From positions 62,001 through 126,000 of the forward strand of contig NZ_JAKSXN010000001.1 of the NCBI RefSeq assembly GCF_022427145.1: 64,000 bases of DNA, in the 5' to 3' direction. The notes under the pieces were generated by a model that made no database searches, had not been told where the DNA came from, and worked only from the letters and a program-made list of their open reading frames with translations. The first letter of the stretch is position 1, and each line of letters opens with the position of its first letter. The translations under genes were made by a program, and so were the position numbers. Source of the stretch: Paenibacillus timonensis (lineage in GTDB: Bacteria > Bacillota > Bacilli > Paenibacillales > Paenibacillaceae). Of this stretch, positions 33,999-42,903 are shown piece by piece.

Positions 33999-35435
33999 CT
34001 AGTCGATGACGACGCCGTCTTCGCCGAACAGCTTGATCGCTTCGCTCTTGACGGCTTCGTACATCTCCTCCGGCGTGATTTCGTCGGCTAACAACGCTTG
34101 CAGTTTGGGGATGATGACCTCGTCCTCCAGCTTGATCGCCTGCGCGCCGAGTTCCACCGGAATGTCCGGACGCGCCGGGTTGGCATGGGACAGCAGCGTC
34201 TCTACCGCAGCTACGTTATCCGGGTTGCGGTTCACCGTCATTTCCTTCGCCGCTTCTCTGCCGCTCTTCGTGATATGGGCTGCAAACAGGTCATTGTTTG
34301 TCGTGGCCGCAACTTTGCCGCTGGCCAAGAAATAGGCCGCTTTTACGACGTTTGCTTTATGCTCGGCGGTGGGTTCCTTCTTGCCGCGGAAGGTCACATA
34401 ACCGTCCACGACCGTGCTGGAGATCGGTTCCTGACCGAGGAACGTCGGCACCGGGAGCACGATGTATTCCACCGGAATGCTGCCGGCGACGGCACTTCCG
34501 TCGTTGGCTTTCAGCTTTTCGTTATTCTGGTTCGCCGAGTTCTCGAAGGTCGCCAGCCCTTTACCGGTGATCATCGTTTGTCCGGTCAGGAACATATTCC
34601 AGCGTTTGCCGGCGTCGACGGAGCTCAGTTCCTTCGGCATCGAGCCGTCATCAATGAGCTGCCGCACCGCCTTCAGCACTTCCAGATAATTTTTGCTCGT
34701 ATAGGCAAATTTCAAATCCTTCGTAAACGCCGCAGGCATGCCTGCATTTTTAATCAAAATGTTTAAGTAGTCCTTGGCCGTGACGCCGGATGTAGCAAAG
34801 ACGAATCCGTAGCGTTTGGTCGTATCGCCTTCCTTGACGACGCCTTTTTTGATCGCTTCGCGGAACTCCTCGTACGTCCATCCGTTTTGCTGCACGCTTT
34901 TCCAGTCGATCCCCGCTTCTTCGAGAAATTGCTTGTTGCCGCCTAGCGCGTGGACTTCCATGTAAGCCGGGAACCCATACAGTCCGTCAGCCTTCTTCAT
35001 ATATTCGAGCGGCGCCGGATCATAGTCCGCGATCATTTCCGGGGTTACAGTATCGGTAATGTCCATCAACATGCCTTGCTGCACGTATTTCGATATCCCG
35101 TCCGACCCGATAAAGGCGATATCCGGAGGACTCCCGGCGTTGACTTGCGTATCCAGCTTTTGCGTCATGTCCTCCCAACTGGCCGGTTCGATCTTTAAGG
35201 TTAAATTGGGATAAAGGGCGTTGAAATCTTTCTCCATTTGCTCAAACCGGCTTTGAAAATTGCCGGAAACCGGCGGAAGCAGCGCGGTGATCGTGTCTTT
35301 AGCCTCGGCCGGCGCGTTGGCGGAACCCCCGGAATTGTTCGGGGCCGCGGCATTGTTTCCCGACCCGCAAGCCGTCAATAAGCCGATCGACATGGTGAAA
35401 GCCAATACGGATGCCAGTACATGCATTTTTCTCAT
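33999..35435 (-). CDS. Extracellular sugar-binding lipoprotein (ABC importer)
   Basis: 478 residues of the family 1 extracellular solute-binding protein type. The signal peptide ends in a lipobox LLTACGSG with Cys near residue 23, followed by an Asn/Ser linker. GSPPDIAFIGSDG and LMDITDTVTPEM are typical of the sugar-binding fold. The ATG overlaps the murQ stop (ATGA) and has GGGGGAGG nine bases upstream. It should capture the operon's sugar substrate, most plausibly MurNAc or a GlcNAc-MurNAc fragment. Confidence 0.9.
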   Translation of the reverse strand: MRKMHVLASVLAFTMSIGLLTACGSGNNAAAPNNSGGSANAPAEAKDTITALLPPVSGNFQSRFEQMEKDFNALYPNLTLKIEPASWEDMTQKLDTQVNAGSPPDIAFIGSDGISKYVQQGMLMDITDTVTPEMIADYDPAPLEYMKKADGLYGFPAYMEVHALGGNKQFLEEAGIDWKSVQQNGWTYEEFREAIKKGVVKEGDTTKRYGFVFATSGVTAKDYLNILIKNAGMPAAFTKDLKFAYTSKNYLEVLKAVRQLIDDGSMPKELSSVDAGKRWNMFLTGQTMITGKGLATFENSANQNNEKLKANDGSAVAGSIPVEYIVLPVPTFLGQEPISSTVVDGYVTFRGKKEPTAEHKANVVKAAYFLASGKVAATTNNDLFAAHITKSGREAAKEMTVNRNPDNVAAVETLLSHANPARPDIPVELGAQAIKLEDEVIIPKLQALLADEITPEEMYEAVKSEAIKLFGEDGVVID

Positions 35436-36379
35436 GAATGAAATCCTCCCCCTGGATTATCGTGCGAAACGACCTTGTTTTGCGTACGGATGGCTCGCTT
35501 GAGATTGCCATCGCACTCGCTTAATACGCGTTCGGCCTGCTTGGCCTCCATGCCCGTTTTGATCATCAGAATAGCCAATTTGCAGTTTAGCGACGCCTGC
35601 TCCAATACTTTGGCCGCCGTCTCGCTGTCGACGCCGGTGGCAAATTTGATGATGCGGATGGAACGGTCATACAGCTTCTTGTTGCTGGCCTTCAAATCCA
35701 CCATCAGGTTGTTGTAGGTTTTCCCCAGCTTCACCATCGTGCAAGTCGTGAGCATATTGAGTACCAGCTTCTGCGCCGTCCCCGCCTTGAGCCGGGTCGA
35801 GCCCATAATGGCTTCCGGCCCCACGACGGGAGCGATGCAAATATCGCAAACCGCCTCGAGTTTCGAAGCCTTGTTGTTCACGATCCCGATGGTCGCCGCT
35901 CCCAGTTCGGCGGCTTTCGTTAGTCCGGCGATGACGAAGCTGGCGCTGCCGCTGGCGGAAATGCCAATTACGGCGTCCTTGTCCGTCACCCCAAGCCGTT
36001 CGATTAACGCGATCCCCTCCTCTTCGCTATCCTCAAAACCTTCGACTGCCACTCGTAAAGCGAGATCTCCTCCGGCGATATGACCTTGCACCAGATCAGG
36101 ATCAACGCCGAAGGTGGGCGGACATTCCGACGCGTCAAGCACTCCCAATCTCCCGGAGGTCCCCGCCCCTATATAAAACATTCTTCCACCCTGCTTGAGC
36201 AGATGATGTAGAATATCCACCGCCTTGGTGATCTGTGGAATTTCCGCAGCTACGGAGGCGGGCACCGTGGCATCCTCCCGATTGAGCAGACGCAGCATTT
36301 CTTCGGTCGAGCATTCATCAATCATTTGCGTGTTCCGGTTGATGGCCTCCGTCGTCAGCCCTGCAAAATATTCTTCCAT
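35432..36379 (-). CDS. murQ: N-acetylmuramic acid 6-phosphate etherase
   Basis: About 315 residues. Family motifs are intact: LTTEAINRNTQMID, FYIGAGTSGRLGVLDASECP with the catalytic Glu, the SIS-domain stretch VIGISASGSASFVIAGL, and GSTRLKAGTAQKLVLNMLTT. MurQ splits MurNAc-6-phosphate into GlcNAc-6-phosphate and D-lactate in the cytoplasm. The start at 36379 matches the family N-terminus; an in-frame ATG at 36424 is possible because the GAGGAG site is 12 bases away. It is the first gene after a strong promoter and is coupled to the binding-protein gene. Confidence 0.94.
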   Translation of the reverse strand: MEEYFAGLTTEAINRNTQMIDECSTEEMLRLLNREDATVPASVAAEIPQITKAVDILHHLLKQGGRMFYIGAGTSGRLGVLDASECPPTFGVDPDLVQGHIAGGDLALRVAVEGFEDSEEEGIALIERLGVTDKDAVIGISASGSASFVIAGLTKAAELGAATIGIVNNKASKLEAVCDICIAPVVGPEAIMGSTRLKAGTAQKLVLNMLTTCTMVKLGKTYNNLMVDLKASNKKLYDRSIRIIKFATGVDSETAAKVLEQASLNCKLAILMIKTGMEAKQAERVLSECDGNLKRAIRTQNKVVSHDNPGGGFHS

Positions 36380-36436
36380 GGCGTTTTCATTCTCCTCACT
36401 GATGATCTGGTCTAATCTCCTCATTTCTTGAGTCTT

Positions 36437-36466
36437 AGTTTAAAGTGGAAATCTTTACATCGTCAA
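36437..36466 (-). promoter_or_regulatory. Promoter of the murQ operon
   Basis: TTGACG, 18-base spacer, TAAACT. Two related AT-rich motifs, GTAAAGATTTCC in the spacer and GTAAAATTTTAT just upstream, resemble half-dyads that the RpiR protein could bind. Confidence 0.6.
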
Positions 36467-36528
36467 TAGATTTTGAAATAAAATTTTACTATGCAATTTA
36501 ATTTTGTTTTTTTACTCCTGTAATTCAA

Positions 36529-36565
36529 CAAAAAAAGACATCGGATCGCAGGATCCCATGTCTTC
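36529..36565 (-). terminator. Terminator after rpiR
   Basis: Minus strand AAGACAT and ATGTCTT arms with an inner GATC pair, followed by TTTTTTT. It isolates rpiR from the murQ promoter. Confidence 0.88.
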
Positions 36566-36582
36566 GGACGTTTCGTAAACGG

Positions 36583-37446
36583 TTATCTTTTGTGCTTGCC
36601 GGCCAAAATATTGTGCGTTTTGGACAAATATTTCTTCACGTTCTGGTATTCCGCGCTCGCCACTCCGGCGAACAGCATATCGATGACCGTCAGCATCGCG
36701 ATGCGCGAACCCATTGCTCCGCTGCGCATCGTCACCTCGGGCGTGGAGATCCCAAGCAGAATGTCCGCTTTATCGGCGAGCTCGCTTCTGTTGTATTTCG
36801 TGATGGCGATGGTGGTGGCGTTGTTCTTCTTAGCGATGTCCAGCGTCTCCAGAATCTCCACCGTATCGCCGGAATTGGAAACGAAGATCGCGACGTCTCC
36901 TTTGCCCAGCAGCGTTGCTGCCGTCAACTGGCTATGACCGTCGGTATACGCATGGCTCATCTTATTAATCCGCGAGAATTTCTGCTCCCCGTCCTGGCAT
37001 ACCAAGCCGGAGGCACCGATTCCGAAAAATACGATGCGGTTCGAAGCTCGAAGCGCTTTGACGGCACGGGCGACCTCGCCGCGGTCCAGCACGCTTAGCG
37101 TATCCTCGATGGACTTCATGTTATTGCGCGAGATGTTGGAAATAATCGTGTTCAGGTCATCCCCGGGCTGGATATCGGTATATTGGTCCTTGCGCTCGTC
37201 GTCCATGGAGCCCAGCGCCGCTGAAATACTGACGATAAAGCTTCGGTAGCCGCCGTAGCCCATCGTTTTGCAGAAACGGAGCACGGAAGCGTCGCTTGTC
37301 TTGCTGAGCTTGGCCAAGCTTTTGATCGACAGGTGGGGGATTTCCTCCATGTTGGCCAAAATATATTCCGCGACCATGCGCTCAACCGGCGTCAAGTTTT
37401 CCTTCATATCGCGGATTTTTATCAAAATATTATCGTTAATCGCCAT
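36583..37446 (-). CDS. RpiR/MurR-family transcriptional regulator
   Basis: 287 residues. The N-terminal RpiR HTH includes LTPVERMVAEYILANMEEIP and LAKLSKTSDASVLRFCKTMG. The C-terminal SIS domain has IVFFGIGASGLVCQD and VAIFVSNSGDTVEILETL, which binds phosphosugars. Placement directly upstream of murQ makes it the likely MurR equivalent sensing MurNAc-6-phosphate. It has its own terminator. The dyad TGAAATTTTATGGAAATTCA at about 37533-37552 in its AT-rich upstream region is a candidate operator. Confidence 0.9.
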   Translation of the reverse strand: MAINDNILIKIRDMKENLTPVERMVAEYILANMEEIPHLSIKSLAKLSKTSDASVLRFCKTMGYGGYRSFIVSISAALGSMDDERKDQYTDIQPGDDLNTIISNISRNNMKSIEDTLSVLDRGEVARAVKALRASNRIVFFGIGASGLVCQDGEQKFSRINKMSHAYTDGHSQLTAATLLGKGDVAIFVSNSGDTVEILETLDIAKKNNATTIAITKYNRSELADKADILLGISTPEVTMRSGAMGSRIAMLTVIDMLFAGVASAEYQNVKKYLSKTHNILAGKHKR

Positions 37447-37821
37447 CTTCTATACCTACTCACTCTGGTTATGATTACTAGACTTGCATTCATATATTAA
37501 GCGCAAACCTGACAAAAAACAAGCAAGCCATGTGAAATTTTATGGAAATTCATAGGCGGGAGATTGGAAATTAATTTTAAAGATAATATATCTTTATGTG
37601 GATAATTTACGAATATTATTATCGGAATGTAAAGAAAAAAGCCCGTAATTTACTGGATTTCCCGAAACTATCACTGCTTCAAGGTATCTCGAATGAGGGC
37701 GGTATGGGTGGAGTTAATATTACCCATTTATGGTTTTGGGTTGATTGAGGCTGGAGTATTCTGGTTAAGCTTAAGAAGGGATACCCTATTGCTTAACGAA
37801 ATGGTCGAGGAGGAAATTAAC

Positions 37822-38253
37822 GTGCCTATTGACGCATATTTGTATTTCGATGGGAACTGCCGCGAGGCGGTTGATTTTTACGCCCAGGCATTCGGCGTGG
37901 AGCGGCCGCAGATTCTCACCTTCGGCGAAGCGCATTCCGCCGAGCCGGATTATACGCTTCCCGAAGCAGCGAAAGACCGGGTCATGCACGCCAACCTTAA
38001 GGTTAGCGGCAGTAACCTGATGTTCTCCGACGTGTTCCCGGGTTCGCCCTACACCGTCGGAACGAACATCAGCTTGGCGCTTGTCAGCCCGAACCGGGAG
38101 GAAATCACCGCCGCGTTCGAGCGTCTGAAGGAAGGCGGCACGGTCCAAATGGAGCTGCAGGAGACTTTCTGGAGTCCTTGTTACGGCAACGTAAAGGACA
38201 AGTACGGGATCGAATGGCAGCTTAGTTACGACGACGGGAGAAACGGCATGTAA
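37822..38253 (+). CDS. VOC-family protein, PhnB-like
   Basis: 143 residues from GTG at 37822, chosen because GAGGAGG lies eight bases upstream. YLYFDGNCREAVDFYAQAFG at the start and HANLKVSGSNLMFSDVFPG are typical of the PhnB-type VOC (3-demethylubiquinone-like) group, and GIEWQLSY ends the domain. The last 32 bases overlap the convergent nitroreductase-like gene. The 375-base AT-rich gap 37447-37821 before it contains the rpiR promoter region and no gene I can support. Confidence 0.86.
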   Translation: MPIDAYLYFDGNCREAVDFYAQAFGVERPQILTFGEAHSAEPDYTLPEAAKDRVMHANLKVSGSNLMFSDVFPGSPYTVGTNISLALVSPNREEITAAFERLKEGGTVQMELQETFWSPCYGNVKDKYGIEWQLSYDDGRNGM

Positions 38254-39196
38254 TTAAAAGTTCGAACCGGATCACGCGGGGAACGGCTAATTTCGCTGGC
38301 GGATGGGCTTTCTCGCCTCCCAGCTCCAGCACCGCCGCGATCCGCTCCCCCGGTTCGACGCCATAATGCCGACACTGCTGCGGATCGTAAATCCATTCGG
38401 GTCTGGTCCGGCGCACGCCCCAAGGTTTGGATTTGGCCAACAGCTCAAAGTTCTGGATCAGGCAGCACACCGCTGCGTAAACCTCCTCCCGCTTGTGCGG
38501 ATCCGACTCTTCCTTGGCCACAACGAGGAGGTGCGCCTTCGCACTTCCCGGAAGGGACGCCCGAACATTTCCGCCCGATTCCCCGCCGGTCACGAAGATA
38601 AATCTCCACGGTTCCCTCAACCCGTCATTCGGCGCCCAAACCGCGCCGTTCAGCGTTTCAAGAATGCTGCGCTCGGAAAGCGCCGCGGCATCAGACGGTA
38701 TCCCCGGAAGCACTCCACTTCCAAGGAGGACCGTCCATTTTTGCTCTGCCGGCGTTCTTTTCCGCCCTTTCGGCGCCTTATCGAAATAACCCATATGCAA
38801 AATACCGACGAATCTCTCGCCTTGCCGCACACCGATTCTCGCTAAAAACGACTCGCTTTGCACGAACGGCTCCGTATCCCATAACGCGCCCAAACCGCGC
38901 TCCCAGGCCAGCAGCTGCAACGTCTGCATAATACTGCAGGCAGCTGCGTAATTTTCATCACTTTGGCGCTGGTCGGCTCCGGATTCCGCCACGACGATCA
39001 GGTGCGCGGGAATATCCGTCACCCTTTTGGCAATCAGTTTGGTAGGGACCAGTTTGCCCAGCCGGCTGTCCAACATCTTAGCCATCATGTAGTCCGCGAG
39101 CCGCTCTCTCGATTCCGGCGTACCGGCGTAGATGCAGCGCCACTGCGGCGTTCCTTCGGATTCATATAATTCCGCCGCCTCGTTTATAAGAGCCAC
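38222..39196 (-). CDS. Tandem nitroreductase-like protein
   Basis: 324 residues built from two nitroreductase-like halves. Half one includes WRCIYAGTPESRERLADYMM and ends with RFVGILHMGYFDKAPKGR. Half two begins SERSILETLNGAVWAPNDGL and has EPWRFIFVTGG and RIAAVLELGGEKAHPPAK. Neither half shows the usual N-terminal RRSIRKF flavin-binding arginines. The GTG at 39196 lies inside the end of the amidase gene. In the same frame the open reading continues upstream to a TGA at about 39226 without a normal start codon. Activity is therefore uncertain. Confidence 0.72.
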   Translation of the reverse strand: MALINEAAELYESEGTPQWRCIYAGTPESRERLADYMMAKMLDSRLGKLVPTKLIAKRVTDIPAHLIVVAESGADQRQSDENYAAACSIMQTLQLLAWERGLGALWDTEPFVQSESFLARIGVRQGERFVGILHMGYFDKAPKGRKRTPAEQKWTVLLGSGVLPGIPSDAAALSERSILETLNGAVWAPNDGLREPWRFIFVTGGESGGNVRASLPGSAKAHLLVVAKEESDPHKREEVYAAVCCLIQNFELLAKSKPWGVRRTRPEWIYDPQQCRHYGVEPGERIAAVLELGGEKAHPPAKLAVPRVIRFELLITCRFSRRRN

Positions 39197-39929
39197 GACC
39201 AGTTCCTGAGGAAAAATACTGCTTCAACGCATCCACAATCGCCTGGGCGGCTTGTTCCTGCCCCGCCTCGCTTAACAATACGGTCTCGTTGCCGGGATTC
39301 GTCAAAAACCCGACCTCCGCCAAAACTGCCGGTACTTCGCTTGTCCGCAGCACCTTCCAGTCTTCTTGACGGACTCCCCGGTCCTCGAACCCCAAAGCCT
39401 CGATCAAATGCTGATGAATGTCCTGTGCCAGCTCGCTGCTGCCATCCCCCCCGGCAAAGTAATACGTTTCCGTGCCGGACACCTCCTCTCGCCCTTCATA
39501 CGTATTGCCGTGCAGCGAAATCAATGCGTCGGCGTGCATCTCGTTAGCAAGCCTGGCCCGTTCCTCCAAAGCGATGAAACTATCATTCGTCCGCGTTAAA
39601 TAAGGTTCGAACATCGGATCGCGCCAAAGCAACTCATAGACGCGCTGCGCGAGTGAAAGCGTAAAGTCCTTCTCCTCCACGCCGCTGACGCTGTTTGCCC
39701 CCGGATCCTTTCCCCCGTGGCCGGGATCGATGACGATCCGGTACGCCCCTTCCGTTTTGCCCGGAACGACGGTTTCCTGCCCGGCCGATGGCGCAGAGGA
39801 CAAAAGACTTCGCCCGTTACCGGCGCCGGTTCGTTCGCCACCGATCCCGAATACGCCGCCTAAGATCAACAAACCTAATACGATGATTATAACCGAGATG
39901 AAATAAAGTATTTTCGCCATTCTCCCCAT
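39162..39929 (-). CDS. Membrane-anchored N-acetylmuramoyl-L-alanine amidase (Amidase_3)
   Basis: 255 residues. An N-terminal TM segment (residues ~6-28) anchors it and residues 63-240 form the zinc amidase domain. Zn ligands and catalysis: VIDPGHGGKDPG (His), GVEEKDF (Glu), ALISLHGN (His) and AVLAEVGFLTN (catalytic Glu). It cuts the MurNAc-L-Ala bond of peptidoglycan, or processes cortex in CwlD-type members. The start has AGGGGAG nine bases upstream. The gene follows the HlyD-like gene by 36 bases and overlaps the nitroreductase-like gene. Confidence 0.9.
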   Translation of the reverse strand: MGRMAKILYFISVIIIVLGLLILGGVFGIGGERTGAGNGRSLLSSAPSAGQETVVPGKTEGAYRIVIDPGHGGKDPGANSVSGVEEKDFTLSLAQRVYELLWRDPMFEPYLTRTNDSFIALEERARLANEMHADALISLHGNTYEGREEVSGTETYYFAGGDGSSELAQDIHQHLIEALGFEDRGVRQEDWKVLRTSEVPAVLAEVGFLTNPGNETVLLSEAGQEQAAQAIVDALKQYFSSGTGRGSYKRGGGII

Positions 39930-39965
39930 TACGTTGGTCTCCCCTCGAATTCTCCTCTTTCCCGC

Positions 39966-41111
39966 TTAATAACGCACGCGGACTCCTTCGATGATCGGGT
40001 CTGTGCTGTCCACGATCACCTGCTGCCCGTCAAACAAGCCTCCGCTTACGGACGTCGTATGCCCGTTCGAGCCCGCAACGACGATCCCGGTCCGTACGGC
40101 AAAATACGCATTGCCGAGCGGCCCTTCCCTGGACTCGACCGTATAGACGAATGATCCGGCATCATCCTTCCGGACCACCGCGTTGGGAATCAGCAGCGTC
40201 CCTGGGTTTCCCGACTTCGCTAACGTGATCCGCGCTTTTTCCCCGCTGCGCAAATCATCCCCTTGCAGCGATACCGTCAATAGCTGAGCAGGAGCAGCGT
40301 ACCCGTCTGTGCCGCTTGCCCCGTCGCCGGAAGCGCCGCCCCCCGTCCCCGCTCGCAGGCCGGAAACCTTGCCCGTAACCGATCGGTTATCCTGATCCGG
40401 TAACAAGACGTCCAGCTCGTCGCCGATCCGCAGCAACTCCGCGACATCGCCCGGAATTTGCAGTTCCAATCGAAAACCCCTTGAGGCATTCGACATGCGA
40501 ATATCCGGCCCTCCGGCGGAAGTCAGCCCTTCCTCCGCCGATATCCCGATAATGGTTCCGTCGAACGGGGCGTTCAGCCGGCGGTTTTCCTCCAGACTCT
40601 GCTGCAAGGCCGCAAGATGCTGTCCCTGCATGGATATATCGATGTTCGCGGTCTCGATCGCGGCTTTGGCGTTTTGCTTGGCCGCTTCATCCCCGTCCTG
40701 CGCCGCTTGTTTATAAGCGGCTTCCAGTCCGCCAAGCGACAGCTTGAGCTTCTCAAGGCTTGCTTTCATGTCGGCCAGTTGCTGCTGCGCTTCACCGGCG
40801 TCATACTCGATCAGCGTATCTCCCTTTCGAACCCTGTCCCCTTCCCGAACCAGCACCTTGGCGGCCTTCCATCCTGCCGGATTCGCCAAATCCCGCTCGG
40901 CTCCATACTGCAACGCCGCCGTGCCTTGAAAGGAGTGGACCAATTCGCCCGGGCTCGCTTCGGCCGTAAGCACTTTCGGCAGGGTAAGTCCCTGCAGCGT
41001 GTTGCCTAACAATGTAAAAATCAACAGCACACCGATAAACAACCCGGCAAGCAACCTGATTTTACGCTGCCGGGCGTTCAGCCGCCGTTCTTCGTTCGAT
41101 GGCGAATCCAA
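39966..41111 (-). CDS. HlyD-like membrane-fusion/efflux adaptor protein
   Basis: 381 residues. One TM segment near 20-40 (LLAGLFIGVLLIFTLLGNTL) is followed by a lipoyl-type hairpin domain (KVLVREGDRVRKGDTLIEYD), a coiled coil around residues 110-175, and a second half with LNAPFDGTIIGISAEEG. This is the RND/HlyD adaptor plan as used in Gram-positive MacA-like proteins. No cognate exporter is adjacent; instead it lies 18 bases after a sugar ABC permease gene and before an amidase gene. Its partner is unknown. Confidence 0.82.
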   Translation of the reverse strand: MDSPSNEERRLNARQRKIRLLAGLFIGVLLIFTLLGNTLQGLTLPKVLTAEASPGELVHSFQGTAALQYGAERDLANPAGWKAAKVLVREGDRVRKGDTLIEYDAGEAQQQLADMKASLEKLKLSLGGLEAAYKQAAQDGDEAAKQNAKAAIETANIDISMQGQHLAALQQSLEENRRLNAPFDGTIIGISAEEGLTSAGGPDIRMSNASRGFRLELQIPGDVAELLRIGDELDVLLPDQDNRSVTGKVSGLRAGTGGGASGDGASGTDGYAAPAQLLTVSLQGDDLRSGEKARITLAKSGNPGTLLIPNAVVRKDDAGSFVYTVESREGPLGNAYFAVRTGIVVAGSNGHTTSVSGGLFDGQQVIVDSTDPIIEGVRVRY

Positions 41112-41129
41112 TGCGTATCACGTTCCCTT

Positions 41130-42008
41130 CTACCCTTTGATGCCCGAAAGCTGAACCCCTTGGATGAAATAGGACTCGGCATACAGATACAACAGCACCA
41201 TCGGCGCCATATAAACCGCCGACGCCGCAAAGCTCACGCCTCGCGCGTCCGCTTCGATTTGCGCCAGATACAGCGACAACGGCTGCTTGAACGTATCCTG
41301 AAGGAAAATCAACGGCTGCTCAATCATGTTCCAGTAATCGACGAACAAGAGCACCGCCAGCGCGGCAAGTCCCGGTTTAACGAGCGGCAGTACGACGCGG
41401 GCAAAAATCGTCCACTGTCCCGCCCCATCCATTTTCGCCGCTTCTGTGTAGGCATTCGGGATATGGGTCATAAACTGGCGCAGCATAAATACCCCAAACG
41501 CGCCGAAGATGCCCGGTAAAATAATCGCTGCTTCCGTATTCATCAGGCCAAGCTCGTCCACCACCAAATAGTTCGGGACCAGCGTCACCTGAAACGGCAT
41601 CAGCATCGTCATGACATAAATCAAGAACAGCTTGTCCCTGCCGCGAAAGCGAAGTTTCGCAAATGCATAGGCCGCAAGGGAGGCCACCAGCGTCTGGCCG
41701 GCAACAATCGGAGCCGTCATGCCGGCCGAATTCCAAAACATCCGCAGGAATTTGGAATTCATGATCAATACCTCGCGGTATTGTTCGAAACTCAGCCAGT
41801 CGGGAAGAAGCTTCAGATTCACGAAATTGTCCTTGCCGCCCATCGCAATATCCGTCATCTGTCCGATAAGGTCGTAATTCCATCCGATTTCCCGTCCCGT
41901 CATCAGCGAATTCGTTAAGGTCAAGACCAGCGGTACCGCCATCATCGCGGCAAACATGCCGATGATCGCCGTTAAAGCGAGTTTGGGAAGCCATTGCGAT
42001 ATTTTCAT
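41130..42008 (-). CDS. Carbohydrate ABC transporter permease (MalG-type)
   Basis: About 292 residues with six TM segments. The EAA loop is LRQFMTHIPNAYTEAAKMDG, and the C-terminus ends AESYFIQGVQLSGIKG. The start at 42008 has GGGAGGG seven bases upstream. It pairs with the permease gene 13 bases upstream. The associated binding-protein gene is interrupted, so this importer may be inactive or may use another binding protein. Confidence 0.9.
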   Translation of the reverse strand: MKISQWLPKLALTAIIGMFAAMMAVPLVLTLTNSLMTGREIGWNYDLIGQMTDIAMGGKDNFVNLKLLPDWLSFEQYREVLIMNSKFLRMFWNSAGMTAPIVAGQTLVASLAAYAFAKLRFRGRDKLFLIYVMTMLMPFQVTLVPNYLVVDELGLMNTEAAIILPGIFGAFGVFMLRQFMTHIPNAYTEAAKMDGAGQWTIFARVVLPLVKPGLAALAVLLFVDYWNMIEQPLIFLQDTFKQPLSLYLAQIEADARGVSFAASAVYMAPMVLLYLYAESYFIQGVQLSGIKG

Positions 42009-42021
42009 GACAAGCCCTCCC

Positions 42022-42903
42022 TTACTCCAGAACATCCCGAAACCGGCGCTCCACGGACAGGAGAACCGTAACCAGGGCGACGATGCAGGCGACCATCAGC
42101 GTTGCCGCTGCCGTCATCTTCTGGATATCCAGCGAGGCGAACATGTTGTTCATGTAATGCTGCAGCATGTAGATCCGGTCATAGGGATAATCGCCGGCAA
42201 GCAGGTACGTTTCGCGAAAAACTTTAAACGAATTAATGATCGAAATCAGGATGACGAAAAACATCGCAGGCGTCAGGTAAACCAGCGTGATCCGGAAAAA
42301 TTGATGCACGGGCCCCGCCCCTTCCATCCGCGCCGTCTCGTAATAATCCTTCGGAATGGATTGCAAGGCGGCCAGAAATAAAATCATGTCATAGCCGATG
42401 TTCTTCCAGAGATACATTACGGCAATCACGGCCATCGCCCCGTCCGATTGGAGCCAATCGACCCTCCCGAAGTGAAAGTCATGCAGCCAAGCGTTCAAGG
42501 TCCCGTTCCAGTCGAACAAAATTTGCCAAACTGTTACCACCGAGGCAACCGGGACAACGAGCGGCAAAACAAACGCGGTCTGCAGCCCCTGGCGGAAAAA
42601 CAGCCGTTGATTCAGCAGCAGCGCAAGCGTCAGCGATATCGCAATCAGGAGTGGAACGCTGATCCCCGTAAACAGCAGCGTATTCGCTGCCGCTTTTCGG
42701 AAGGAACCGCTGGAGAGCAGGTCCGCATAATTTTCGAGACCGACGAACTTGCCGCCGACCGCGCGGTCCGTAAAGGATTCATAAATGCCGTAGACAAAAG
42801 GAATCAGGTAAAAAAGCGAAAAGCCGATGGTGCTTGGCGCCAAAAACAGCAGAGCCGACCCGGCGTCTCCACGCAGCCGGAAGGCCGTACGGAGCCTATT
42901 CAT
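42022..42903 (-). CDS. Carbohydrate ABC transporter permease (MalF-type)
   Basis: 293 residues. First TM around 17-38 (ALLFLAPSTIGFSLFYLIPF), EAA loop in LQSIPKDYYETARMEGAG, six TM segments in total. Its ATG overlaps the last codons of the binding-protein gene by eight bases, so its translation is normally coupled to that gene. The nonsense codon upstream could therefore also reduce its expression. Confidence 0.9.
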   Translation of the reverse strand: MNRLRTAFRLRGDAGSALLFLAPSTIGFSLFYLIPFVYGIYESFTDRAVGGKFVGLENYADLLSSGSFRKAAANTLLFTGISVPLLIAISLTLALLLNQRLFFRQGLQTAFVLPLVVPVASVVTVWQILFDWNGTLNAWLHDFHFGRVDWLQSDGAMAVIAVMYLWKNIGYDMILFLAALQSIPKDYYETARMEGAGPVHQFFRITLVYLTPAMFFVILISIINSFKVFRETYLLAGDYPYDRIYMLQHYMNNMFASLDIQKMTAAATLMVACIVALVTVLLSVERRFRDVLE

